From Caryophanales bacterium UBA7581 (GTDB taxonomy: Bacteria; Bacillota_I; Bacilli_A; RFN20; CAG-826): 64,000 nucleotides of DNA. Below are positions 17,602 to 27,122 of this stretch, piece after piece (positions within the stretch are counted from its first letter, which is position 1; the number at the start of each line of letters is the position of its first letter). The translations under genes and the position numbers were made by a program. The notes beneath the pieces are model-generated. The model was not told the origin of the DNA and did no database searches. It worked only from the letters and a program-made list of their open reading frames with translations. The stretch spans positions 1-64,000 of the forward strand of contig DLKT01000060.1 of NCBI GenBank assembly GCA_002477825.1, read 5' to 3'.

Positions 17602-18786
17602 TTAACCAATAAAACTTGGTCCATCCAATTCAATGCCATAAGAAGGTTTATACTTTACTTCTTTTTCTGTTTCTGGATCAATATAGGAGACATATGGGAA
17701 TCCCTTGTCATCCCAACGTAATTTATCCATAAATAAATGTCTGTCACGGAAATTATCATCCTTACTAAAAGAATGGTAGTAAATCCATAAGTCACCTTTA
17801 TCATCTTTTAAGATGCTATTATGACCAGGGCCAGCAACCTTTTTATCCGAGCTTGTTCCTGCCCAAACTACTAATTCTCCATATGTTTGTCCAGAACCAG
17901 ATGCGGTTAATTTCTTTCCACTTGCATCTACATAAGGACCTGCAATATTTTTACTTCTTCCTACATAAACTCGATAGGTGGAATTGCTAGATTCACAACA
18001 TGTTCCTGCACTACCAAAGTAATAGTAATATTCACCTTCTTTGATAATGTAGCTACCTTCATAAGTTGAACCATCCCAACCACCTGGACGTCCTGCGATT
18101 AAAACTTTATTGTCATATTGATATTCGATACCGTTATATAAATCCATACCATCTTCGGTTAATTCTAAAAGATATAAACCTTGAAAGGATCCAACAGCCA
18201 TATAGACTCTTCCGTCATCATCAACAATAACTTGTGGATCAATACAGTTTTGAATTCCGATTTCATCTAAATCAAATAGTTTTCCGTGATCTTCATATGG
18301 CCCATCAATATTTTCACTAGTAGCGTAACCAACACCACAGCATTTTCCCCAAGCACTTAAGGAATAATAATAAATCCAAGTATCTCCAATCTTAATTACA
18401 TCAGGTGCCCAAATACCAAAGCCAGCGCCAGATTCATTTGGATAGATATCTTTCCACCAACCTGGAATATCAATGATTTTAGGTGTAACTAATTCAAAAT
18501 TACATCCGTCTTCACTTTTTAATAAAACACCACCCGTGGCAAATACATAAAGGTTGCCATCATCGCCTTTAACAATGGAAGGATCCGCGATTCCGCCTTT
18601 ATATTCGCTTCCAGTACTATAAGTTACCGCTACAGGATTTTGATAAACTTCATTATAATACTCTACTGGTGCTGTTGTTGTCGGTGCAGTTGTTGGAACT
18701 TCTGTTGTTGGATGATTAGTTCCACAACTTACTAATAACGTTTCTAAACAAGCTAAAGTTCCGATTAATAATTTACTCTTTTTCAT
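17602..18786 (-). CDS. Surface GH43 lipoprotein, endo-arabinanase-like
   Basis: 394-aa single-domain lipoprotein (Cys21; Thr/Pro linker to residue 45). Motifs follow the arabinan endo-1,5-alpha-L-arabinosidase branch of GH43: GGIADPSIVKGDDGNLYVFA (Asp68), IWAPDVIKIGDTWIYYYSLS, CIDPQVIVDDDGRVYMAVGS, YEGSYIIKEGEYYYYFGSAG (Glu), and the closing pair PGHNSILKDDKGDLWIYYHS / RHLFMDKLRWDDKGFPYV. The exact bond is an inference. AAGGAGG precedes the start, which overlaps the upstream stop by 4 nt (ATGA). Confidence 0.88.
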   Translation of the reverse strand: MKKSKLLIGTLACLETLLVSCGTNHPTTEVPTTAPTTTAPVEYYNEVYQNPVAVTYSTGSEYKGGIADPSIVKGDDGNLYVFATGGVLLKSEDGCNFELVTPKIIDIPGWWKDIYPNESGAGFGIWAPDVIKIGDTWIYYYSLSAWGKCCGVGYATSENIDGPYEDHGKLFDLDEIGIQNCIDPQVIVDDDGRVYMAVGSFQGLYLLELTEDGMDLYNGIEYQYDNKVLIAGRPGGWDGSTYEGSYIIKEGEYYYYFGSAGTCCESSNSTYRVYVGRSKNIAGPYVDASGKKLTASGSGQTYGELVVWAGTSSDKKVAGPGHNSILKDDKGDLWIYYHSFSKDDNFRDRHLFMDKLRWDDKGFPYVSYIDPETEKEVKYKPSYGIELDGPSFIG

Positions 18787-20906
18787 CTTGCGCCCTCCTT
18801 AATATCTAAGTTGATGAAATGATAATTTCTAAATATTCCACTTGCGTGGTTATTCATCATGCCCAGTTGTCCAGGCAAATGACGGAAAATATCTTCTGTC
18901 TCATAAACCATTTGTTCATTGAGATAGAATCGTAATTTCTTTTCTTCTTTACGAATTTTTAAAACAAAGGTATTTTCTTTGTTTTTTTTCTTTTTCCAAA
19001 CGACTTTACTATGATCATAGTTTGCGTTAATGATTTGAAACTCATTTTGATTTAACACAAACATCCAGCCCATTAAAGAATAGGCATTTTCGAATTCGTT
19101 TGTTTTTCCATAATGAGAAACGTCGCTCACTAAGCCAATAAATCTATCATTTTTTGTAGGATTTCCAACTAAAGTTACTTTGGCTTCCAATTCATAGTAC
19201 AAATATTTTTCCTTTGTCAAAATTGCATTGCGATCATTTTCAAAATAAAAGCCATTTTCCATCGGTAGATATCGATATAAAATATCCGCGTGCTTTAGGA
19301 AACGGTCATGATGCAACATTGCCACTGGATAATCATGTTGTCGAATGAATAAAACTTCTTTTGTTGGTTTTATGTTTGAAAAAGAAATTTTATGCTTTCC
19401 TTTTTTCAAAAATAAAGTAGTGATGTAATTCTTTCCTTTATGTAAAGAAATAGAATATTTTTGTTGATTGATTTGCAATTCAATTTCTTGTTCTTTTTCA
19501 CTTGAAAGAAATACATCGTAATCTTGAGAAACATCCACTAATAAACTTGTTTCATAATGTTTTTTCTTTCTTATGGTATTTGCTAAGAAGAAATTTTCTT
19601 TCTTTATCGCTTCTTGATCACTGCTACCATAAGCATGGAAAGAATAAGCTAAATAGGATTCACTGAGTTGATTGTTGAAGAAACCAATTTGACCTTCTAC
19701 AATCTTTATTTTCTTTTTTAAAGTGACTTCCATATCGTCTAGATAAATAGTAATTCTTTCTTTTGCATATTGAATGCGAACTGAATGAAATACATCTAAT
19801 CTGTATATTTTTTTTAGTTTTTGAGAAAAAAGAATTGTTTCTTTTTCATGATCTTTCGCTATGATATCGATATGATCTTCAAACATTTGAAGATATTGAT
19901 ATTGATTTTCATTCTCATAGGAAAGAATTAAGCGCACATCTTTTCCTAAGAAGTTATATTCACTAGAGAATCTTTGATTCGGCATTTTTTCTAATGAAAG
20001 ATAATTTGAAGTTTGAATTCTTTTTTCAAAATAGGGACGTTCCCATTGAATATTTCTCTCAATAGAAACACCATTACATAACATTTGCCCATATGAATCA
20101 AACATCAAACGCGTAATATTCAAATATCGATTATGATTGGGCATCATATTATGATAAGCCAAATAATAACTATCTAAATTTGGACCTAGGAATGTCATTG
20201 AATGTCCTAGTCCATAGAATTGATCCAAAGTAGAAATTAGTAAAGTGTCCTGAAACTTTAAGCCATCTTTACATAATTTTTTTCCACTTGAGTAATCAAC
20301 GCGATAAGCATTACTTAAAAAATGTGTACCTGTATAAGTCAAATAATAAATTCCATAACGTTTTAATAAATAAGGACCTTCTGTCCAGTTTCCAATAGAT
20401 GATTCATCGAAATTATAATAATCATCAAATAAATCGAAATCCGTTTTTTCTTTGCTTTCTTTAAAACGTTTGATTGTAATTCCTGATTCACTTGCTCTTA
20501 AAAAATACTTTTCACCATCTGAATCTTTAAAGAAACTTCCATCAATAAGCTCTTGAATATTTCCGTGCCAAGGTTCATATGGTCCTTCTAAAGAAGTTGA
20601 ACGATAAATGCGATGCCCATTTCCTGAAGGTGAACTTACGATATAGAAATAGCCATTATCATAAGTAAGCTCTGGAGCAAAAGCATGTTTTAAATATTCA
20701 TCTTCTGCCACAACGCCATCTTCATGAACATATTCCCAATGAATTAAGTCAAAAGATTTTTGTAGCACAAGGCCTTTGTCTTTTGTACAAAGCAAATAAT
20801 AAAAGCCGTTATGTTTATAAATGAAAGGATCAGCGGCGCCTTTACTAACGCCGCCGTTTCCTTTTCGGTTCATAATATTTTTATAGAATTGAATTCCCTT
20901 TTCCAT
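18783..20906 (-). CDS. Cytosolic GH43 enzyme with LamG-like C terminus (twin of the surface protein)
   Basis: 707-aa protein with no signal peptide. GH43 domain: Asp26 in AADPFIYKHNGFYYLL, ELIDGSFFKDSDGEKYFL, NWTEGPYLLKRYGIYYLTY. Long stretches match the lipoprotein at 13365-15857 (APE..Y..G.FY...SPSGNGH; FYGLGHS...LGP..DSYY.AYHN), including the two C-terminal sandwich domains. The same operon therefore makes one surface and one intracellular form. Lysine-rich, unlike the exported twin. Confidence 0.86.
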   Translation of the reverse strand: MEKGIQFYKNIMNRKGNGGVSKGAADPFIYKHNGFYYLLCTKDKGLVLQKSFDLIHWEYVHEDGVVAEDEYLKHAFAPELTYDNGYFYIVSSPSGNGHRIYRSTSLEGPYEPWHGNIQELIDGSFFKDSDGEKYFLRASESGITIKRFKESKEKTDFDLFDDYYNFDESSIGNWTEGPYLLKRYGIYYLTYTGTHFLSNAYRVDYSSGKKLCKDGLKFQDTLLISTLDQFYGLGHSMTFLGPNLDSYYLAYHNMMPNHNRYLNITRLMFDSYGQMLCNGVSIERNIQWERPYFEKRIQTSNYLSLEKMPNQRFSSEYNFLGKDVRLILSYENENQYQYLQMFEDHIDIIAKDHEKETILFSQKLKKIYRLDVFHSVRIQYAKERITIYLDDMEVTLKKKIKIVEGQIGFFNNQLSESYLAYSFHAYGSSDQEAIKKENFFLANTIRKKKHYETSLLVDVSQDYDVFLSSEKEQEIELQINQQKYSISLHKGKNYITTLFLKKGKHKISFSNIKPTKEVLFIRQHDYPVAMLHHDRFLKHADILYRYLPMENGFYFENDRNAILTKEKYLYYELEAKVTLVGNPTKNDRFIGLVSDVSHYGKTNEFENAYSLMGWMFVLNQNEFQIINANYDHSKVVWKKKKNKENTFVLKIRKEEKKLRFYLNEQMVYETEDIFRHLPGQLGMMNNHASGIFRNYHFINLDIKEGAR

Positions 20907-20908
20907 AA

Positions 20909-23308
20909 TTACTTAATGGTATCTCCACTACCGATATCAAAAACAAGCACTTTTTCACCATTGAAGGTTAATTGAATTTCGGTGTGTGGTTTCACTAGAG
21001 TTCCCGTAGCAATCTTGGCGATTAAATCCATTCCATGCCATGGAGTGTGAACGAGTAATTCACTACCCATTAATTCAACAACGCCGGTTTCAACTGTGAA
21101 AGCCTTGGTCTTTTTAGGATTTGTGTATTCTTCATCAAGATGAATGTGCTCTGGACGAATACCCATTTTGACTGGATGAACACCCGTTAAAGCTTGTTCA
21201 AATTGATGATAAAGATTTAACGCAACATCATAAAGATTGTTGATAAAGGCAATATTGACAGAATTGAGGTTGACTTTAATTCCCTTTGATTTGTCTTTAC
21301 CCTTTTTCTTTTGATAATAAAGCGTTTCTTCTTGTTTTTCTTCTTGTTCAGAGAATGCTTGTGCATTGTGAAGTTTTCCAATATCCTCTGAAGCAATCTT
21401 TTCGAAGGTTAAAAGTTCGCGGCGAACTTGAGGCATCCATTCATTTTTAATGTTTTTAGAAAGAACTTTTTCACCATTAATCGCAGTTAATGCACGAATA
21501 ATTGGCTCAGCTCCTTTATCAACATTTTCTTCTGTTAAATGAATTGCTTGTTGAATTGCTTGTTGATAAGCTAAGAAGGTTTTTTGTGAATTATCTCCTG
21601 AGTAACTAGCAAGTTCTTGATTAGCTTTACTTAGATATGCGGTTAGAATATTGCATGCATTAATGCCATATTCATCTTCAATCGTTTTCGTTACTTCAAG
21701 AATTTCTTCCATCTTCTTAATGTTATTAATCTTCTTAACATATTCTAAATCATGTTTTAATGCATCTTTTGAATCCGTAATGAATGGCAATAAAAGAGCA
21801 CTCATTTGATCGGTATAATTGGATGGAACACGTTTTAAATCATCCAATAATTTACGGATAGTTTTTTCAAAATGGTCCATTTCAAAGAAGTCATTCGTGT
21901 GGAATACTCCGTCTAAAATCTTTAAAGCATGCATTTTCTTGAAATCTGGTAAAGAAAGCATTCTTTCCATATCAGCAAGTTTTTCTTGATAGAAGCGATC
22001 GTGTTTTTCTACAAATTCTTTTCCTAATTTGATTTGATATCCATTAGGTAACACTAATGTACCTTTCTTATAGGTAGCTTTAATAATATTCATTGCTGGC
22101 GAACCAATGAAAGTGGCAACGAAAATATTTTTTGGATGAGAATAGATTTCTTGTGGTTCACCTATTTGTTGTACCCAACCCTTGGACATAACTGCAATTT
22201 TGGTTGCCATAGTCATAGCTTCGGTTTGGTCGTGCGTAACATAAATGGTTGTTGCACCAATTTGTTCATGAATACGAACAATTTCACTACGCATTTGTAC
22301 TCTTAACTTAGCGTCCAAGTTACTTAAAGGTTCGTCCATTAAGAATAATTTTGCGTTTCTAACGATAGCTCTTCCTAAAGCAACACGTTGCATTTGTCCA
22401 CCTGATAATTCCTTAGGACGACGATCTAAATAAGGTCCTAAATCCAAAATGCGAGCAGCTTCAAATACTTTATTACGAATTTCTTCGCTAGTTAATCTTT
22501 CTTCTTGGTAAATAAGATTTCCATTTTCATCAAGATAACGGTATTCATCATCTAATTTAAAGCCTTCCGCAAGCATACGTTCATTTTCTTGAGCGATTGC
22601 TTGTAGAGCGTCGTTTTTAATTTTTTCTTTTAGAGTAATTCCACCCTCTAAAAGAGTATCAAAAGATGATTCATTAACAATCGGATATTTTAAAATAATA
22701 TCCGATGCTTTATCACAAATATGTAAACGAGTGCTTACATAGCCCCTGCGTGTCGTGTAATTTAAGTTTTTATCTTTTGCATCAACGATTGCAGCGGCAA
22801 TTTCGTGTGGATTTTCCATCAAACGTAATACTTCATTCCATGCAACTAAAGTCACATTTCTTTTTGGTTTACGATATTTACGCACACGAAGTGGGAAAGC
22901 AATGTTATCATATACTGTCATTTGAGGATATAATGCATAGCTTTGGAAAACCATGGAGATGTCACGGTCTTTACTTGGAAGGTAGTTGGATAAAATTTTA
23001 TTAATATAAAGATAACCACTTGTAATGTCTTCTAAGCCCGCAATCATTCTTAACGTTGTCGATTTTCCACATCCAGATGGTCCAACTAAAACAATAAAAT
23101 CATGTTCTTTAATATCAATATTAAAATCATAAACTGCTTGGATTCCATTCGGATAAATTTTGTTAATATCTTTTAGGGTGACAAAGGCTTCGACATCGCC
23201 ATTACTCACAAGGTTACCATGCTCTTTAAGTATTTTTTTGGCGTCTTTTTCTGGAACAACTGTGCTTCCATCAATTGGCTCATAGCCTACTTTTTCTTCT
23301 TTTTCCAT
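20909..23308 (-). CDS. Sugar ABC transporter ATPase (MsmX/UgpC type) with two large insertions
   Basis: 799-aa ATP-binding subunit that powers import through the two MalF/MalG-type permeases. Walker A GPSGCGKST (residue 76), Q-loop VFQSYALYP, signature LSGGQ (301), Walker B LFLMDEPLSNLD and the switch His in VTHDQTEA are intact. Normal members are about 370 aa. Here about 130 residues are inserted between the Q-loop and the signature (145-275) and about 275 mostly helical, charged residues inside the C-terminal OB/TOBE part (430-705), after which the family pattern resumes (HPVKMGIRPEHI). Enlarged UgpC homologues are known in mycoplasmas. A strong AAGGAGG precedes the start. A shorter version lies at 47555-49408. 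Confidence 0.93.
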   Translation of the reverse strand: MEKEEKVGYEPIDGSTVVPEKDAKKILKEHGNLVSNGDVEAFVTLKDINKIYPNGIQAVYDFNIDIKEHDFIVLVGPSGCGKSTTLRMIAGLEDITSGYLYINKILSNYLPSKDRDISMVFQSYALYPQMTVYDNIAFPLRVRKYRKPKRNVTLVAWNEVLRLMENPHEIAAAIVDAKDKNLNYTTRRGYVSTRLHICDKASDIILKYPIVNESSFDTLLEGGITLKEKIKNDALQAIAQENERMLAEGFKLDDEYRYLDENGNLIYQEERLTSEEIRNKVFEAARILDLGPYLDRRPKELSGGQMQRVALGRAIVRNAKLFLMDEPLSNLDAKLRVQMRSEIVRIHEQIGATTIYVTHDQTEAMTMATKIAVMSKGWVQQIGEPQEIYSHPKNIFVATFIGSPAMNIIKATYKKGTLVLPNGYQIKLGKEFVEKHDRFYQEKLADMERMLSLPDFKKMHALKILDGVFHTNDFFEMDHFEKTIRKLLDDLKRVPSNYTDQMSALLLPFITDSKDALKHDLEYVKKINNIKKMEEILEVTKTIEDEYGINACNILTAYLSKANQELASYSGDNSQKTFLAYQQAIQQAIHLTEENVDKGAEPIIRALTAINGEKVLSKNIKNEWMPQVRRELLTFEKIASEDIGKLHNAQAFSEQEEKQEETLYYQKKKGKDKSKGIKVNLNSVNIAFINNLYDVALNLYHQFEQALTGVHPVKMGIRPEHIHLDEEYTNPKKTKAFTVETGVVELMGSELLVHTPWHGMDLIAKIATGTLVKPHTEIQLTFNGEKVLVFDIGSGDTIK

Positions 23309-23320
23309 TTTGTTTCCTCC

Positions 23321-25102
23321 TTATCTACTTTCCTTTTTATAACCATTAACTTCTAAACTATCATTCATCTCTTTAATTATAGATGGATCTATTTTGAACT
23401 TTCGATCAAAAGTCATTAAACCATTGACCTCTTGTTCTACGTCTGTTAGTTGCGTATAGCAGATTCCTTGTAAGCAACTTGATTTTTGAATAGCTGCATA
23501 AATTCTTCTTAAATCCGCCTCATATTCTTCTTCACTGCTGCTTGTGGTATATCCCCAAGCTTTTCCACCAGTATCTTTTTTGAAGGCCACTCCGCCAAAT
23601 TCAGAAAGAATAATGGGTTGTCCTTCATCTTTGAAACCTGGATTAATAATGAAGCGATTAATCATTTCAAATTTTGTAATCTCTTCTCTTGAAGATAAAT
23701 CTCTAATAAAGCGAAGATATTTTTCTTTTTCTTCTTTTCCACCATGTCCATAATTATGAACTGTTATTAAATCCGTTTTGCAATGTTCCCAGCCATCATT
23801 TGAAACCACTAAACGTGAAGAGTCTAATGAATGAATTGAATAATAAAGTGACATTGCAAAGGCTTGAATTTCTTTATCATAAGGAATGCCTTCAACACCC
23901 CAAGATTCATTTAATGGCGTGTAACAAATAATAGAAGGATGATTGTAGTTATTTTTCACAATATCGATCCATTCATTGAGCATACGTCTTTGACTGTAGG
24001 AATTGAATCCATAATTGGATGCACATTCTTGCCAAATTAAGAATCCTTTCTTATCGCATAAATATAAGAAATAAGGATCTTCTGTTTTTTGATGAATTCG
24101 GCATCCATTAAATCCCATTTTCATCATATAATCAATGTCATTTTCCATGTCTTGAATGGTTGGTGCCGTTAAAACACCTCGTGGATAATAACCTTGATTT
24201 AATACAAGTTTTTGATAAATGGGCTCATTGTTTAAAAGTACATAACCATCTTTTGTTATTACTTCTCGAATTCCTAAATAAGAGCGAACTTCATCTTTTA
24301 ATTCATTTTTTTCATCATATAAACGAATCTTTAAACCAAAGAGGAAAGGATTCGCTAAAGTCCAAATTCGATCATTGACAAAGTCATTGGGTAAATGGAA
24401 GGTATAAATAGCCTTCTTCCCTTGTAATTCAAATCGATATGCTTTCTCTGAGCCTTGATCACGGACAATGAATTCAACAGCGCCGCAATCTGTAGTGGTT
24501 TCTAAATCAATAGAAACTTGATATTTATCTAATTTCGTTTGAATGTAGAAATCATCGATATGTTTTTCATTAACCACTTGTAACCAAACTGGTTTATAAA
24601 TACCTGTTGTTCTTGTATACCAAATTGCATGTCCTAAAGGTTCCCAATCTTGTTTACCTCTAGGGATAGAACGATCCTTTGATGGATCAAAACAATAAAC
24701 AACAATATCATTTTCTTTTTTTAGATATTTTGTGATATCCACTTTAAAGCTACCATTAGAGCCATAATGTGACTTAACAAAACATCCATTTACATAAACT
24801 TCACAAAAATAGTCAACACCTTCAAAATGAAGAATTAATCTTTCGTCTTTCTTTAAAGCAATCGATGAAAGATGCTTATGATACCAAACATGGTCATGAT
24901 ATGTAACATCATGTATACCACTTAATTCAGTTTCAAAAGAGAAAGGTACCTCAATTTTCTTGCTAAATTCATGGTGATTGAACCATTTTTGCTTATGACC
25001 TATATTTTGATCGTCAAAATCAAAATCCCATGTATCACAAAGAGAGATAAAGGAATCTCGAACAAAATCAGGCCTTGGATATTCATTTCTCATTTTATTC
25101 AC
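23321..25102 (-). CDS. GH2 glycosidase, cytosolic
   Basis: 593-aa family GH2 enzyme (beta-galactosidase, beta-glucuronidase or related). Order: jelly-roll sugar-binding domain (to 180), Ig-like domain (180-280), TIM barrel with acid/base Glu399 in PLNESWG and nucleophile Glu501 in ILSEFGG, plus WQECASNYG and DGWEH. Shorter than LacZ (about 1,000 aa) and close to the compact GH2 group. There is no signal peptide. It sits between permease and ATPase genes, so it must act on the imported oligosaccharide. The start follows the MalG-type permease stop directly. Confidence 0.92.
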   Translation of the reverse strand: MNKMRNEYPRPDFVRDSFISLCDTWDFDFDDQNIGHKQKWFNHHEFSKKIEVPFSFETELSGIHDVTYHDHVWYHKHLSSIALKKDERLILHFEGVDYFCEVYVNGCFVKSHYGSNGSFKVDITKYLKKENDIVVYCFDPSKDRSIPRGKQDWEPLGHAIWYTRTTGIYKPVWLQVVNEKHIDDFYIQTKLDKYQVSIDLETTTDCGAVEFIVRDQGSEKAYRFELQGKKAIYTFHLPNDFVNDRIWTLANPFLFGLKIRLYDEKNELKDEVRSYLGIREVITKDGYVLLNNEPIYQKLVLNQGYYPRGVLTAPTIQDMENDIDYMMKMGFNGCRIHQKTEDPYFLYLCDKKGFLIWQECASNYGFNSYSQRRMLNEWIDIVKNNYNHPSIICYTPLNESWGVEGIPYDKEIQAFAMSLYYSIHSLDSSRLVVSNDGWEHCKTDLITVHNYGHGGKEEKEKYLRFIRDLSSREEITKFEMINRFIINPGFKDEGQPIILSEFGGVAFKKDTGGKAWGYTTSSSEEEYEADLRRIYAAIQKSSCLQGICYTQLTDVEQEVNGLMTFDRKFKIDPSIIKEMNDSLEVNGYKKESR

Positions 25103-26053
25103 CTAGCGCTTAATACCCGCGCCCGCCATGCCTTCAATAATTTTGTTTTGGGCAATAATATAAACAATCAATACTGGAACCAAACAGATAACACCACCCG
25201 CTAAAGCGGTGCCGACTAAGCTTGCACTTTTTGAGTTGTTAATAATATAGGCCATACCTACTTGTAAAGTCCAACGCTTGCCATCCATTGTTCCATATAA
25301 CATTTGTGGCCAAATTAAGTCGTTCCAGCCACCCATAAAGCCAAATAAGCCTTGTACGAATAAAGCTGTTTTTCCTAATGGAAGAACAATCTTTCTAAAG
25401 ATTTTTAGATTACTATATCCATCCATTTTAGCGGATTCAACTAAATCCTTAGGTACGGCTTCAAAGAATGTCTTAATTAAATACATACCGTAAACGCCAC
25501 CTAAACCTGGAATAATTAAAGCGAGAACGCCCACTTTATGTAGTTTCATTCCAAATACGATACTTTGGTTACCAACTGCAGTTGCTGCACCTGGAATAAC
25601 CATGGTAGCAATCAAAATGCCAAAGATAACATTGCGATAACGGAAATCTAAGAATACAAATGCGTACGCTGCTAAAGAAGCAACAACTAAATATAATAAT
25701 GTTCCCCCAATAGCGCTAAAGCAAGTATTCAAAAACCAACGTCCAATTTGATAATCTTGTGTTTTGTTATGAATAATGCCGTCAGGAAATACATTTGTTA
25801 ATAAGATTTTGTAGTTCTCTAGTGTATAGCCACTATGAGGTCTAAATAATTCTTTAGGATATGCCATAGCATCTTGGAATCCTCTTAATGATCCAAAAAA
25901 CATAATTAAGAAGGGTGATATCCAAATGATGCAAAATATGGTTAAGAAAGCGAAAGAAAGAATCTTTCCCCAATTCATTTTCTTGTGCTCGCCCATGGCT
26001 TTCTTTTTTTCGAAGCCGATGTATTGTTCGATGGTTATCTTGCTTTTGTCCAT
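25103..26053 (-). CDS. Sugar ABC transporter permease, MalG type
   Basis: 316-aa inner component of the importer with about six membrane helices. The EAA loop, which docks on the ATPase, reads EAVPKDLVESAKMDGYSNLKIF followed by IVLPLGK. The C terminus AGIKR is typical of the MalG branch. It overlaps the upstream permease gene by 19 nt; GGAGG lies 10 nt before the ATG. Confidence 0.94.
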   Translation of the reverse strand: MDKSKITIEQYIGFEKKKAMGEHKKMNWGKILSFAFLTIFCIIWISPFLIMFFGSLRGFQDAMAYPKELFRPHSGYTLENYKILLTNVFPDGIIHNKTQDYQIGRWFLNTCFSAIGGTLLYLVVASLAAYAFVFLDFRYRNVIFGILIATMVIPGAATAVGNQSIVFGMKLHKVGVLALIIPGLGGVYGMYLIKTFFEAVPKDLVESAKMDGYSNLKIFRKIVLPLGKTALFVQGLFGFMGGWNDLIWPQMLYGTMDGKRWTLQVGMAYIINNSKSASLVGTALAGGVICLVPVLIVYIIAQNKIIEGMAGAGIKR

Positions 26054-27102
26054 TTTTCATACGCCTCCGAAATCTTTGTGCCAGTTTTCTTCTCTCTTGT
26101 GCAGTACATTTGAATACCAGAAATAAGACCTACAAAGAGAGCAAAAATAATACTTGCTGCGGCTGCTAAGCCATAGAATTTTTCTTTAAAGTTTGGGTTA
26201 TTCGCAACAATATCCTGAATGAAGTAAATGACTGTAGAAACTTTTCCACCGCCAGGGACTGATGCGAGTTTCGTAAATTTTGGATATCCTGCAGTTAAAA
26301 CAAAGTTCTGTCCATATAAACCTAAGTAACCAATAATAGTTGTAAATAAGCAAAGGACTAATTGTCCTTTAATTCCTGGAATAGTAACGCTTTTTGTTCT
26401 TTGCCATTTAGAGCATCCATCAATTGAACAAGCTTCGTATAAATTCTTAGGAACATTTTGTAAACCTGCGCTTAAAATGATGAAGTTACCACCCCATCCG
26501 CCCCATAAGCACATGAGGAAAATAGGAATCCAAGCGTATGCGACATCAAATGTGGTTTTTCCGATTTTAAAAGTAAACCAAGAATCAACAAACCACTGTA
26601 TGTCAATATTGAACATCTGAGCAAATAAGCCCGCTTGTGTTTTAGGTAAAAAGAATAAGGTAAAAATTGTACCAGCCGCTGTTAAAGGAACAATAGATGG
26701 CATATAAATCAATGCTCTAAAGACTTTATATCCTGGCGGTTTTAAATTAACAAGAATAGCTAATCCTAAAGGTAATAAAACCGCGATAGGCACCATGATT
26801 AAAGCGAATACAAAAGTATGCAAAAATGAGCGCCAAAAGGCTTCAAATATTAATTTATTATAGCCTCTAACAAACAATATGCGATACCATCTAAAAGCGT
26901 TGAATGTTGCCTTCTCTGGAACCGAATAATTAAAGTTTGTCAAGGAAATATAAATTCCATAAAATAAAGGTAAAACGAAGAATACAATAAACGCTAACAT
27001 GAATGGAAGAAGGAAAAGTATGGTGACACCATACTTTTTCAACGCTCCAATTCTTCTTGACCGTCTTTTAGCATATTCTTCTAAAACGACAGTTTTCTCC
27101 AT
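26035..27102 (-). CDS. Sugar ABC transporter permease, MalF type
   Basis: 355-aa permease with a charged cytosolic N terminus and about six to seven helices. EAA loop: NVPKNLYEACSIDGCSKWQR followed by VTIPGIKG. Larger periplasm-facing loop between helices 2 and 3 than standard. Paired with the MalG-type gene downstream and the binding lipoprotein upstream (20-nt gap). Confidence 0.94.
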   Translation of the reverse strand: MEKTVVLEEYAKRRSRRIGALKKYGVTILFLLPFMLAFIVFFVLPLFYGIYISLTNFNYSVPEKATFNAFRWYRILFVRGYNKLIFEAFWRSFLHTFVFALIMVPIAVLLPLGLAILVNLKPPGYKVFRALIYMPSIVPLTAAGTIFTLFFLPKTQAGLFAQMFNIDIQWFVDSWFTFKIGKTTFDVAYAWIPIFLMCLWGGWGGNFIILSAGLQNVPKNLYEACSIDGCSKWQRTKSVTIPGIKGQLVLCLFTTIIGYLGLYGQNFVLTAGYPKFTKLASVPGGGKVSTVIYFIQDIVANNPNFKEKFYGLAAAASIIFALFVGLISGIQMYCTREKKTGTKISEAYEKWTKAR

Positions 27103-27122
27103 TTTTAAATTCCTTTTTCTTT

